Made by a program: the position numbers and the translations under genes
Part shown: positions 1-5,613 of the stretch, piece after piece
Layout: each line of letters starts with the position of its first letter
Position numbering within the stretch: position 1 is the stretch's first letter
Assembly (NCBI GenBank): GCA_026197015.1
Contig: JAPHRB010000145.1
Location: 1 to 6,727, forward strand
Direction of reading: 5' to 3'
DNA length: 6,727 nucleotides
DNA from: Gammaproteobacteria bacterium
GTDB lineage: Bacteria > Pseudomonadota > Gammaproteobacteria > SZUA-229
Notes under the pieces: generated by a model
Databases searched by the model: none
What the model was told of the DNA's origin: nothing
What the model saw: the letters and a program-made list of their open reading frames with translations, nothing else

Positions 1-5
1 GACTC

Positions 6-33
6 ACTTTTTTGCCTGCAGCTGCAAAAAAGT
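6..33. repeat. 10-bp perfect inverted repeat at left edge
   Basis: ACTTTTTTGC (6-15) is perfectly complementary to GCAAAAAAGT (24-33), with an 8-base spacer CTGCAGCT. A further GCAAAAAA copy follows directly at 36-43. The pattern of a T-run, GC, GC, an A-run, then GTAAGCAAAAAA resembles short dispersed intergenic repeats of beta- and gammaproteobacteria that read roughly as ACTTTTTGC..GCAAAAAGTAA. That resemblance is from memory. A simple stem-loop or a terminator belonging to a gene outside the window is equally possible. Confidence 0.5.
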
Positions 34-64
34 AAGCAAAAAATAGCCGCCCTTTATTCGCTAG

Positions 65-87
65 TTCTCATCAAAAAACGATGAGAA
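65..87. repeat. 8-bp perfect inverted repeat
   Basis: TTCTCATC (65-72) pairs exactly with GATGAGAA (80-87) around a 7-base A-rich loop. No T-tract follows on either strand, so this is not a normal intrinsic terminator. It lies 31 bases after the palindrome at 6-33 and could belong to the same intergenic element. Its function is unknown. Confidence 0.4.
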
Positions 88-108
88 TACCCAAAAAATC
101 TAATGTTA

Positions 109-137
109 TTAACAGTTATTATTCTATGCTGTCTGAT
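109..137 (+). promoter_or_regulatory. Weak candidate sigma-70-type promoter
   Basis: TTAACA (109-114) matches the -35 consensus at five of six bases. TCTGAT (132-137), after a 17-base spacer, matches the -10 consensus at four of six. In AT-rich DNA such a pair arises easily by chance. It is listed only because a plus-strand stem-loop lies downstream at 349-382, so together they could bound a short untranslated RNA. Confidence 0.12.
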
Positions 138-348
138 TTCTACTCTATTCCCGGGTCGTTCAGATGCGCCATCCAGGCTTACAGAACTTAAAATTACGTC
201 CCTGTAATTTTACCCCTCGATGGAAACATTTTTTGGCTAGCTCCAGAGAGGATAAAAGTCAAAACCACAGACGTCAAGCTCCCATAAAGCCCAAACCTTG
301 TAAGATAAAATCTAAACCTGTTAAACAGAATATACATAAATTCTATAA

Positions 349-382
349 AGCTAGATTGAGCTTCAAAAAGTTCAATCTGGCT
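349..382. terminator. Long stem-loop past the yajL-like gene, candidate terminator
   Basis: Bases 349-363 pair with 368-382 around the loop CAAA. Thirteen of the 15 pairs are Watson-Crick and the other two (352/379 and 360/371) are G-U only when read as plus-strand RNA. On the minus strand, the direction of the adjacent operon, those two become A-C mismatches. The structure begins 13 bases beyond the yajL-like stop codon and is followed on the minus strand by a short TTTATAG tract, so termination of that operon is the simplest role. The plus-strand RNA is followed by CTTT, a poor U-tract. The position supports a terminator, but its working direction is uncertain. Confidence 0.45.
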
Positions 383-395
383 CTTTCGATGCGTA

Positions 396-944
396 CTATC
401 TAACAAGCCCTTTTTCCACCTCATCTCTTTTACTTTTACCTTCTAACTGTTCAATTAACGTTAAAGCAAAATCCATAGCGGTACCGGGGCCTCTTGATGT
501 AATAATTTTTCCATCAATTTCAACTGCATTATTAGTAAGTTTAGTATTATTTAATTTAGTATCAGTTAATGCCCCTGGATAACAGGTTGCGGTTTTGTTA
601 TCCAGAACACCCGTAGCAGCTAATGCTTTCGGTGCGGCGCAGATAGCGGCAAGATAACTGTTATTCGCCGCATGATTTTTTATGATACTTTGAACAATTT
701 CATTATCTCGTAAATGATCGGCACCTGGCAATCCGCCCGGCAGCACCACCATATCAAATTGTCTATGTTCAACCTTTTCAATACTAGTTTGCGGTATTAT
801 TGTAATACCACGCGAGGCAATCACTGGCTGATCATCTAAACCTGCAGTGACTACTTCAACTCCTGCACGGGTTAATAGATCTGTTATGGTAATTGCTTCA
901 AGCTCTTCACATCCCTGAGCTAATGGAACTAACACACTTGTCAT
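396..944 (-). CDS. yajL: DJ-1/PfpI family protein, YajL-like
   Basis: A 182-residue protein of the DJ-1/ThiJ/PfpI superfamily, close in layout to E. coli YajL (about 196 residues) and human DJ-1 (189). These are cytosolic proteins tied to oxidative-stress protection, chaperone activity and handling of damaged protein thiols; the claimed deglycase activity is disputed. Visible signatures are the N-terminal GCEELEAI, where Glu16 aligns with DJ-1 Glu18; VVLPGG at 66-71; the nucleophile-elbow AAICAAP with reactive Cys102; and SRGPGTAMDF at 150-159. DJ-1 His126 appears to be Tyr122 here. The start follows a strong GAGGAG site at 952-957; an ATG five bases upstream runs straight into a stop. The gene lies 26 bases after ctpA and is last in the operon, an unusual place for this family. 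Another DJ-1 subfamily member is possible. Confidence 0.88.
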   Translation of the reverse strand: MTSVLVPLAQGCEELEAITITDLLTRAGVEVVTAGLDDQPVIASRGITIIPQTSIEKVEHRQFDMVVLPGGLPGADHLRDNEIVQSIIKNHAANNSYLAAICAAPKALAATGVLDNKTATCYPGALTDTKLNNTKLTNNAVEIDGKIITSRGPGTAMDFALTLIEQLEGKSKRDEVEKGLVR

Positions 945-950
945 GTCATG

Positions 951-957
951 TCTCCTC
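951..957 (-). promoter_or_regulatory. Ribosome binding site of the yajL-like gene
   Basis: The minus strand reads GAGGAGA six bases before the ATG at 944. It decides between two overlapping ATGs five bases apart: the upstream one (949-947) hits TGA after two codons, so 944 is the start. Confidence 0.75.
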
Positions 958-970
958 AGTTGTCTTGCTA

Positions 971-2314
971 TTAGGCCCTTTTTTTATTATTTGTAGATAA
1001 TATATGCATACCTTTAAGTAAGTTTAAAGCTTCGTGAATTTTATAATCTTTCTGTAATTCTTCAGCCATCTGGTCTTCATTTTTTTTATCTTTTCTGGAA
1101 ACTTTCTTTTTACTATTAGGATTACTGATATGTCCTGATAAATCAGACTCTTTTATCTGTTTGACACCATTATGCTCTGTCGATGTAACCTGCATATTAT
1201 CTAAAACAATATCCGGCACTATACCTTCAGCTTGAATTGATCGGCCATTTGGCGTGAAATATCTGGCCGTAGTAAACTTTACCGCTCCTCCATTTCTTAA
1301 CTCCTGTATCGTTTGTACCGAGCCTTTTCCAAAAGATTTTTCACCCATAATTACTGCACGTTTATGATCCTGTAATGCACCGGCTACTATTTCTGACGCA
1401 GAGGCAGAACCACCGTTTATCAAAACAACGATTGGTGCATTTTTAATAACATCTCCTGATCGTGCGGTAAATTCAAAATAGGAGTCTTCAGTCCTTCCCC
1501 TGGTATAAACCAGTTTGCCTTTCTCAATAAATAAATCTGAAACATCTGCTGCTGCATTTAAAACACCACCTGGATTATTACGTAAATCAACAATTAAGCC
1601 ATTTAAGGGGGCTTTATTGTTTTTCACCAGACGATTAATGGCATCTTTTAAATGCTGTGCTGTCTTTGATTGAAATGTACTAATTCTTACATAACCAAAA
1701 CCAGGCTCTAACATGTGGCTTTTTACACTTTTTACTTTTATAACCGCTCGTTTTATTTTAAATTTTAATGGCTCGTTTTTGCCTTCTCGCAGCACACTCA
1801 ATTCAATTATTGATCCGGGTTTACCACGCATCAACTTGACCGCATCATTCAGACTCATATCTTTTACCGATTTATCATTAAGCCTGATAATTAAATCACC
1901 GGCTTTTATACCTGCCTTAAAAGCCGGTGTATCATCAATAGGTGATATAACTTTAACAAAACCATCTTCCGTACCTACCTGAATACCCAGTCCACCAAAC
2001 TGTCCTGTAGTGCCGATTTTTAGCTCTTTATATTCTTCAGGATCTAAATAGGTTGAATGGGGGTCAAGGCCAGAAAGCATGCCTCGAATGGCATTTTCAA
2101 GTAATTCTTTATCCTCTACCTGCTCTACATAATCCGTTTTTATACGCGCAAAAATATCTGAAAAGTTACGTAATTGCTCTAAAGGCAGATTATTCTGCTC
2201 TGGCGATTCTTTATTCGACTCAACCGTAGCTGCATAACTAATATTCAAACCACTAACCGCTGAAAAACTTAGAAGAACGGCTAAAGCGACGACTTTAAGT
2301 CGATTTTGATCCAT
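971..2314 (-). CDS. ctpA: C-terminal processing peptidase, S41 family
   Basis: A 447-residue periplasmic serine protease of family S41A. Members cut near the C-termini of envelope proteins, and in several Gram-negatives they control peptidoglycan hydrolase levels. Domains run in order: signal peptide at about 1-29 (basic MDQNRLK, hydrophobic core, SYAA cleavage region); an N-terminal helical part with DPHSTYLDPEEY; a PDZ domain at about 100-180 with GLGIQV and the AGIKAGD motif; and the S41 core at about 195-370. The catalytic dyad is Ser305 in SASASE and Lys330 in SFGKGSVQ, with Gln334 behind it, keeping the 25-residue Ser-Lys spacing of Prc and D1 protease. The last 50 residues are lysine-rich. 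AGGAG precedes the ATG by eight bases. Placement directly after envC is common in proteobacteria and fits a shared role in cell-wall remodelling. Confidence 0.95.
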   Translation of the reverse strand: MDQNRLKVVALAVLLSFSAVSGLNISYAATVESNKESPEQNNLPLEQLRNFSDIFARIKTDYVEQVEDKELLENAIRGMLSGLDPHSTYLDPEEYKELKIGTTGQFGGLGIQVGTEDGFVKVISPIDDTPAFKAGIKAGDLIIRLNDKSVKDMSLNDAVKLMRGKPGSIIELSVLREGKNEPLKFKIKRAVIKVKSVKSHMLEPGFGYVRISTFQSKTAQHLKDAINRLVKNNKAPLNGLIVDLRNNPGGVLNAAADVSDLFIEKGKLVYTRGRTEDSYFEFTARSGDVIKNAPIVVLINGGSASASEIVAGALQDHKRAVIMGEKSFGKGSVQTIQELRNGGAVKFTTARYFTPNGRSIQAEGIVPDIVLDNMQVTSTEHNGVKQIKESDLSGHISNPNSKKKVSRKDKKNEDQMAEELQKDYKIHEALNLLKGMHILSTNNKKRA

Positions 2315-2361
2315 GAAACTACTCCTGATTGAAATTCATCCTGAATAATAAAGATGATTTA

Positions 2362-3546
2362 TTAATTATCTTGCAGTGCCAAATGATGATTACTACTCGA
2401 GCACCACTTTATAGGGTTAACAGGTTTACCCTGTTTTCTTATTTCAAAATACAAACCTGATGTCGGTTGGCCACCACTATCACCGACTGTAGCGATAACT
2501 TCACTTGCCTCTACCCAGTCACCAACCTGTTTATACAACTCCTGAGTGTAACCATATAAACTCATATATCCATCATTATGGTCAATAATCGTTATAAATC
2601 CATAACCCTGCAACCAGTCAGCAAAGGCAACACGCCCATGGGTAACTGCTCGAACCTGTGTGTCATAATCCGCTTTTATAATGACGCCATTCCATTTCAG
2701 ATCACCCTGCGCTCGAGAGGTTCCATATTTCGCTCGCAACCCCCCCTTTACAGGCCAGGGTAATTTGCCTCTTAACTGACCAAAAGGCTTCTGATTAAGC
2801 GCTTCGGCTGGTATATCCGCGAGCAACTCCCCCAGGGACATTAATAAATCTTCTATTCGGCCTCTGCTTGTTTGCAAATCATTTAAGGTTAATTCCTGGT
2901 TATTTATATCTTTTTCAAGGCGTGCGAGTATTTTCTTACGTTTGCTTCTGTGTTTAGCTAATTGCTTTTTCTCGTTTTTCTTCGCCTTAACTAAACTGGA
3001 CAAGTTTAGTGTTGTTTTTTCTATACTTATTTCTAACTTTTTTTGTTTTTCTATGCTTGATAGAAATGTTTCTATTTCTTTTCCTCGGGCTCGATTCAGA
3101 TATGTGTAATAAACCATTGCACGGCCCATTTCTGTTGGATCTTGTTGATTTAAAAGCATTTTTAATTGCGGCTGCTGCCCCATAGCATACGCTGACCTCA
3201 ATTGCTCAGCCAGTATCTGGCGTTGTTTAGTTAAGTCTTGCTTTAGTTTTTTTAGCTCAATACGTGATGATTTAAGTTTTTCTTCCGATTTTTTATGTTT
3301 TCTCTTAGTTTTTTTCAGTTTTTTAGCACTCAGTGCTATTTTCACTTCCAGTTTTCTTAAATCTGTTCGCACAGAGTCACGTTGGTCTTTATCCTGACTC
3401 AAAGCAGACAACACATTAGTGATTTTATCGCGAATACTGTCCAGCCTTTGCTGGTAGTCGGCTGCTGTTTCAGCATTAACGACGAAAGGTAAGGCTAATA
3501 TAATGCTTAATAAGAGGCGTATTATCAGTTTATAAAATCTGTGCAT
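2362..3546 (-). CDS. envC: Murein hydrolase activator EnvC
   Basis: A 394-residue periplasmic protein (E. coli EnvC is 419). In E. coli it is recruited by FtsEX to the septum and activates the amidases AmiA and AmiB for daughter-cell separation. A signal peptide covers about 1-25 (VVNA/ET). A long Lys/Glu-rich coiled coil fills about 28-245, broken around 115-155 by SAYAMGQQPQLKMLLNQ. A LytM/M23-like domain covers about 262-382. Its zinc ligands are missing: the first histidine site reads KWNGVIIKAD (285 onward), the HxH region reads SLYGYTQ, and the usual LHFE is LYFE at 365-368. That matches an activator rather than an enzyme. The ATG lacks a clear Shine-Dalgarno site. An in-frame TAA ten codons upstream rules out a longer ATG, GTG or TTG form, and a basic signal-peptide start supports this one. 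First gene of the minus-strand operon. Confidence 0.93.
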   Translation of the reverse strand: MHRFYKLIIRLLLSIILALPFVVNAETAADYQQRLDSIRDKITNVLSALSQDKDQRDSVRTDLRKLEVKIALSAKKLKKTKRKHKKSEEKLKSSRIELKKLKQDLTKQRQILAEQLRSAYAMGQQPQLKMLLNQQDPTEMGRAMVYYTYLNRARGKEIETFLSSIEKQKKLEISIEKTTLNLSSLVKAKKNEKKQLAKHRSKRKKILARLEKDINNQELTLNDLQTSRGRIEDLLMSLGELLADIPAEALNQKPFGQLRGKLPWPVKGGLRAKYGTSRAQGDLKWNGVIIKADYDTQVRAVTHGRVAFADWLQGYGFITIIDHNDGYMSLYGYTQELYKQVGDWVEASEVIATVGDSGGQPTSGLYFEIRKQGKPVNPIKWCSSSNHHLALQDN

Positions 3547-3552
3547 ATGTTG

Positions 3553-3566
3553 AATACAGCTGTATT
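3553..3566. repeat. 14-bp perfect palindrome before envC
   Basis: AATACAGCTGTATT is fully self-complementary and ends seven bases from the envC start codon, just where a ribosome binding site would be expected but is not seen. It could be an operator, or a structure affecting translation initiation. It does not match the LexA box, which needs CTGT-N8-ACAG. Confidence 0.35.
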
Positions 3567-3702
3567 TTAGTGTTTACTGTTAAACGGTTCATCATAAAAT
3601 CCTATATTAATAAAATAAACACTGGATATGATGATTTAATTTAGTTAAAAAGTATGTATCATTTTATGGTAGATTACTAATATAAGCGAAAGCAATTTCA
3701 GC

Positions 3703-3709
3703 AGGAAGG
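3703..3709 (+). promoter_or_regulatory. Ribosome binding site of the ArsR-type gene
   Basis: AGGAAGG lies six bases before the ATG at 3716. It is a good match to the 16S tail and fixes the start of the regulator. Confidence 0.7.
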
Positions 3710-3715
3710 TATTAA

Positions 3716-4051
3716 ATGGTTGCAAATATTGAAGAACCGCCACAGTTAATGACCAGAGAGGAAGATATCGATCGTGCTTCTCGCTCATTAAAAGCAATGT
3801 CACACCCATTGCGTTTAAAGATTCTGTGTACTTTACAGGATCAGGAAGTAAGTGTGCAGGATATAGTTGATAATGTGGGTACATCGCAAAGCAATATATC
3901 TCAACATCTGGCAATATTACGTGACAAAGGCATTCTTGCCTCACGAAAAGATGCAAACCGCGTTTTTTATCGTGTTGGTGATGCTAGAACATTACGTCTT
4001 ATTGGCATGATGCAGGAAGTTTTCTGCTCCCAGCGCTTATTAGACGATTGA
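3716..4051 (+). CDS. ArsR/SmtB-fold regulator, candidate persulfide/redox sensor
   Basis: A 111-residue winged-helix repressor of the ArsR family. LKAMSHPLRLKILCTL (25-40) is the conserved family entry; the recognition-helix region is VGTSQSNISQHLAILRDKG (about 54-72); the wing follows in SRKDANRVFYRV. The metal-site motif ELCVCDL of ArsR/SmtB sensors is absent: the equivalent stretch SVQDIVDNV has no cysteine. Only two cysteines exist, Cys38 in LKILC and Cys104 in EVFCSQ. Their 66-residue separation equals that of the dithiol sensors SqrR (Cys41/Cys107) and HlyU (Cys38/Cys104), numbers I give from memory. These regulators release DNA on forming a polysulfide bridge or disulfide. A rhodanese gene lies 94 bases downstream and envC diverges on the other side. 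Family assignment is secure; the signal sensed is inference. Confidence 0.88.
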   Translation: MVANIEEPPQLMTREEDIDRASRSLKAMSHPLRLKILCTLQDQEVSVQDIVDNVGTSQSNISQHLAILRDKGILASRKDANRVFYRVGDARTLRLIGMMQEVFCSQRLLDD

Positions 4052-4093
4052 TAACATCTAAGTTTTTTAAATAACTTAAATACTGACTATATC

Positions 4094-4124
4094 AGCCTCT
4101 GATCACTACCCGTGACCGGAGGCT
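4094..4124 (+). terminator. GC-rich hairpin between the regulator and rhodanese genes
   Basis: Bases 4094-4106 pair with 4112-4124 around the loop TACCC: eleven Watson-Crick pairs, one G-U (4100/4118) and one A-C mismatch (4102/4116). Only TTCAGCTTTACT follows, so termination would be partial at best. The hairpin ends 11 bases before the GGAG ribosome site of the rhodanese gene (4136-4139). It may uncouple regulator and rhodanese expression, protect a processed mRNA end or shape the leader. Confidence 0.45.
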
Positions 4125-4145
4125 TCAGCTTTACTGGAGTAAAAA

Positions 4146-4571
4146 ATGGCTCAACTCATCGAGTTCGCCACTAATAATCTTTTGCTAGTTTCTGCTTTAG
4201 CGGTTATAGCGGCACTGATTATTAAAACTGAAATAGGCTTAAAATTTACCAATATTCAACAACTTAATGTTAATGAAGCGGTTCGCCTAATGAATGATAG
4301 TGAGGTTGTCGTACTGGACGTTCGTGAAAACAATGAATACAAAACAGGACATATTCGTGATTCTATTCATATTCCAATGTCTTCACTCGCCAAGCGACTA
4401 ACTGAGCTTGAAAAACATAAAAACAAGCAAATTCTAGCCTATTGTCGTTCTGGCAGCCGTTCAAATAGCGCCTGCCGTACCCTTAACAAACAGGGTTTTG
4501 AAAATGTTAGCAACCTTGCTGGCGGCATTATGAGCTGGACTAATGCAAATTTACCTGTAACTAATAAATAA
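4146..4571 (+). CDS. yibN: Membrane-anchored single-domain rhodanese, YibN-like
   Basis: A 141-residue rhodanese-like sulfurtransferase tethered to the inner membrane. Residues about 11-27 form one hydrophobic helix (LLLVSALAVIAALII). The rhodanese domain (about 38-137) shows VVVLDVRENNEYKTGHI, where DVR and GHI are family signatures, and the active-site loop CRSGSRS with Cys100, which should carry a persulfide. A second cysteine, Cys110, follows. Rhodaneses move sulfane sulfur between thiols. Length, N-terminal anchor and the place before grxC-secB-gpsA match E. coli YibN (143 residues). As I recall, E. coli YibN lacks this standard CxxGxRS loop, so the present protein looks catalytically competent where that one may not be. 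GGAG precedes the ATG by six bases, and grxC starts 22 bases after the stop, suggesting one transcript. Confidence 0.9.
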   Translation: MAQLIEFATNNLLLVSALAVIAALIIKTEIGLKFTNIQQLNVNEAVRLMNDSEVVVLDVRENNEYKTGHIRDSIHIPMSSLAKRLTELEKHKNKQILAYCRSGSRSNSACRTLNKQGFENVSNLAGGIMSWTNANLPVTNK

Positions 4572-4593
4572 TTTCAACTTTAAAGAAGCATTC

Positions 4594-4857
4594 ATGTCAC
4601 AAGCCGATATCACCGTTTATTACGCTCCCTTCTGCCCTTACTGCGGTTGGGCTAAACAATTACTTAAAAGTAAAAACGTCGAATTTACTATGATCAATGT
4701 AAATGACGGCCAGGAAATACGTCAGGAAATGGAGCAACGTGCTGGTCAAACCAGTGTACCGCAAATCTTCATTGGCGACACTCATATAGGTGGATATGAC
4801 GATATGGCGGCGTTAGACGACAAGGGTGAGTTAGACCCTCTAATCGCAGCGGGCTAA
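4594..4857 (+). CDS. grxC: Glutaredoxin 3
   Basis: An 87-residue cytosolic dithiol glutaredoxin (E. coli GrxC is about 83). It reduces protein disulfides and glutathione-mixed disulfides with electrons from glutathione. The thioredoxin fold carries CPYC at 14-17, with Cys14 the nucleophile and Cys17 the resolving residue. The cis-proline motif is SVPQIFIG (54-61) and the glutathione-binding GGYDD lies at 66-70, where E. coli Grx3 has a cysteine in place of the tyrosine. The C-terminal LDDKGELDPLI matches the subfamily. The ribosome site is weak (AAAGAAG, 4582-4588). It lies 22 bases after the rhodanese gene, probably cotranscribed, linking sulfane-sulfur transfer and thiol reduction. Confidence 0.95.
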   Translation: MSQADITVYYAPFCPYCGWAKQLLKSKNVEFTMINVNDGQEIRQEMEQRAGQTSVPQIFIGDTHIGGYDDMAALDDKGELDPLIAAG

Positions 4858-4899
4858 TTTAGCTTCCCCATATACTGATATTTTTATAACTTTAATACC

Positions 4900-4919
4900 G
4901 CCGCCTTATACAAGGCGGT
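4900..4919 (+). terminator. Hairpin after grxC, candidate terminator
   Basis: CCGCCTT (4901-4907) pairs with AAGGCGG (4912-4918) around ATAC, extended by a G-U at 4900/4919. It is the only GC-rich stem in the 276 bases between grxC and secB. The following TCTGTTGTGCTTATT is U-rich but interrupted, so termination is likely but not textbook. The rest of that gap (to 5133) shows no gene and no convincing promoter, although secB probably starts its own transcript there. Confidence 0.5.
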
Positions 4920-5133
4920 CTGTTGTGCTTATTAATTTCTAAGAAACAAACGCAACTTTTAAGTAAACGACAAGCTATAGAAATCTAAACTTTAAAATTC
5001 GCAGGCCTCCCTCTTTAATGGTATTCTCCCCCAGACAAATTCATTACGGATAGTTGAATTATCTAGTTAAAGAGCCATCTATTCGTTTAAATTATCAACA
5101 CAACAATATTCAATAATTAATTAGGTTATTACA

Positions 5134-5607
5134 ATGAGCGAACAAGAAGCGCAGCAACAATTTGCAATCCAGAAAATATTCATCAAAGACGTATCATTCG
5201 AGTCACCCAATTCACCTGCTGTGTTTACTGAAGGGGAATGGAAACCAGAAGTTAATGTGCAAATTAATACAGAAGTGAAAACCATTAATGAAGGCCTTCA
5301 TGAAGTAACACTAACCGTTACTGTTACGGCCAAGCAACTTGAAAAGACCGCTTTTCTTGTTGAAGTTAAACAGTCTGGCATCTTTCAGCTGATTGGTTTT
5401 GAACAGGAACAAATGGGTGGAATGCTGGGTGCTTATTGCCCTGAAACTTTATTTCCATATGCTCGTGAAGCCATTTCAGATTTAGTAACAAAAGGTGGCT
5501 TCCCTCAAATGCTGCTTTCACCTGTTAATTTTAACGCTCTTTATATGCAGCACCAGCAACAACAGGCTCAACAAGAAGCGGCAACGGCAACTGAAACAGC
5601 TCACTAA
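5134..5607 (+). CDS. secB: Protein-export chaperone SecB
   Basis: A 157-residue cytosolic chaperone (E. coli SecB is 155) that works as a tetramer. It holds precursor proteins unfolded and passes them to SecA at the Sec translocon. Family features run in order: FAIQKIFIKDVSFESPNSP (10-28), the EGEWKPEV segment, the strands VTLTVTVTAK and TAFLVEVKQSGIF, the signature GAYCPETLFPYAREAISD (99-116), GGFPQMLLSPVNFNALYMQ (121-139), and a flexible Gln/Ala/Thr-rich tail (about 140-157). The tail varies in the family and is acidic in E. coli; in that species the SecA zinc region contacts the tetramer surface. The ribosome site is poor (TTAGGTT, 5121-5127). It follows grxC as in enterics and is followed six bases later by gpsA. 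Confidence 0.97.
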   Translation: MSEQEAQQQFAIQKIFIKDVSFESPNSPAVFTEGEWKPEVNVQINTEVKTINEGLHEVTLTVTVTAKQLEKTAFLVEVKQSGIFQLIGFEQEQMGGMLGAYCPETLFPYAREAISDLVTKGGFPQMLLSPVNFNALYMQHQQQQAQQEAATATETAH

Positions 5608-5613
5608 GCACTT

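Larger units (their letters stand above)
1..395. other. Intergenic region without a convincing gene
   Basis: This AT-rich stretch lies beyond the 3' end of the envC-ctpA-yajL operon. Open frames of 79 codons (plus, 164-403) and 76 codons (minus, 194-424) exist, but neither has a Shine-Dalgarno sequence or a recognisable domain. The minus one starts inside the yajL-like gene, and the plus one has a skewed Lys/Pro/Asn content typical of chance translation. What the region does contain is three inverted repeats (6-33, 65-87, 349-382) and a weak plus-strand promoter-like pair near 109-137. It may be the edge of a repeat-rich intergenic region that continues to the left of the window. Confidence 0.6.
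3547..3715. promoter_or_regulatory. Divergent control region between envC and the ArsR-type gene
   Basis: This AT-rich 169-base spacer must carry promoters in both directions. No clean -35/-10 pair stands out. TAATAT at 3678-3683 is a possible -10 for the regulator, and minus-strand TATGAT (3596-3591) is a possible -10 for envC; both lack a good -35. Inverted repeats that could be operators are AATACAGCTGTATT (3553-3566), GTTTA-ctgt-TAAAC (3572-3585), an interrupted CATCAT..ATCC / GGAT..ATGATG pair (3590-3602 and 3624-3633), and the looser TTAGT (3641-3645) with ACTAA (3676-3680). Autoregulation by the adjacent ArsR-family protein would be usual for the family, but which repeat it binds cannot be read from one sequence. 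Confidence 0.5.

Noticed and set aside
1..400. CRISPR array or insertion sequence end in the repeat-rich left region
   Set aside because: The repeats are inverted pairs of different sequence, not regularly spaced direct repeats, and no transposase or target duplication is visible.
164..403. 79-codon plus-strand open frame in the left intergenic region
   Set aside because: No ribosome site, Lys/Pro/Asn-skewed composition, no domain, and it runs through the stem-loop at 349-382 into the end of the yajL-like gene.
194..424. 76-codon minus-strand open frame overlapping the 3' end of the yajL-like gene
   Set aside because: Begins inside a well-supported gene in another frame, has no ribosome site, and its hydrophobic stretch is explained by AT-rich codons.
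1713..1982. 89-codon plus-strand open frame inside ctpA
   Set aside because: Antisense to the PDZ and core part of ctpA, with no independent start signals.
3553..3585. LexA/SOS box near the envC start
   Set aside because: CTGT at 3561-3564 is not followed by ACAG at the required spacing; the palindrome is a different type.
3645..3956. 103-codon minus-strand open frame opposite the ArsR-type gene
   Set aside because: It is the antisense shadow of the regulator, whose protein family is unmistakable; no ribosome site or domain.
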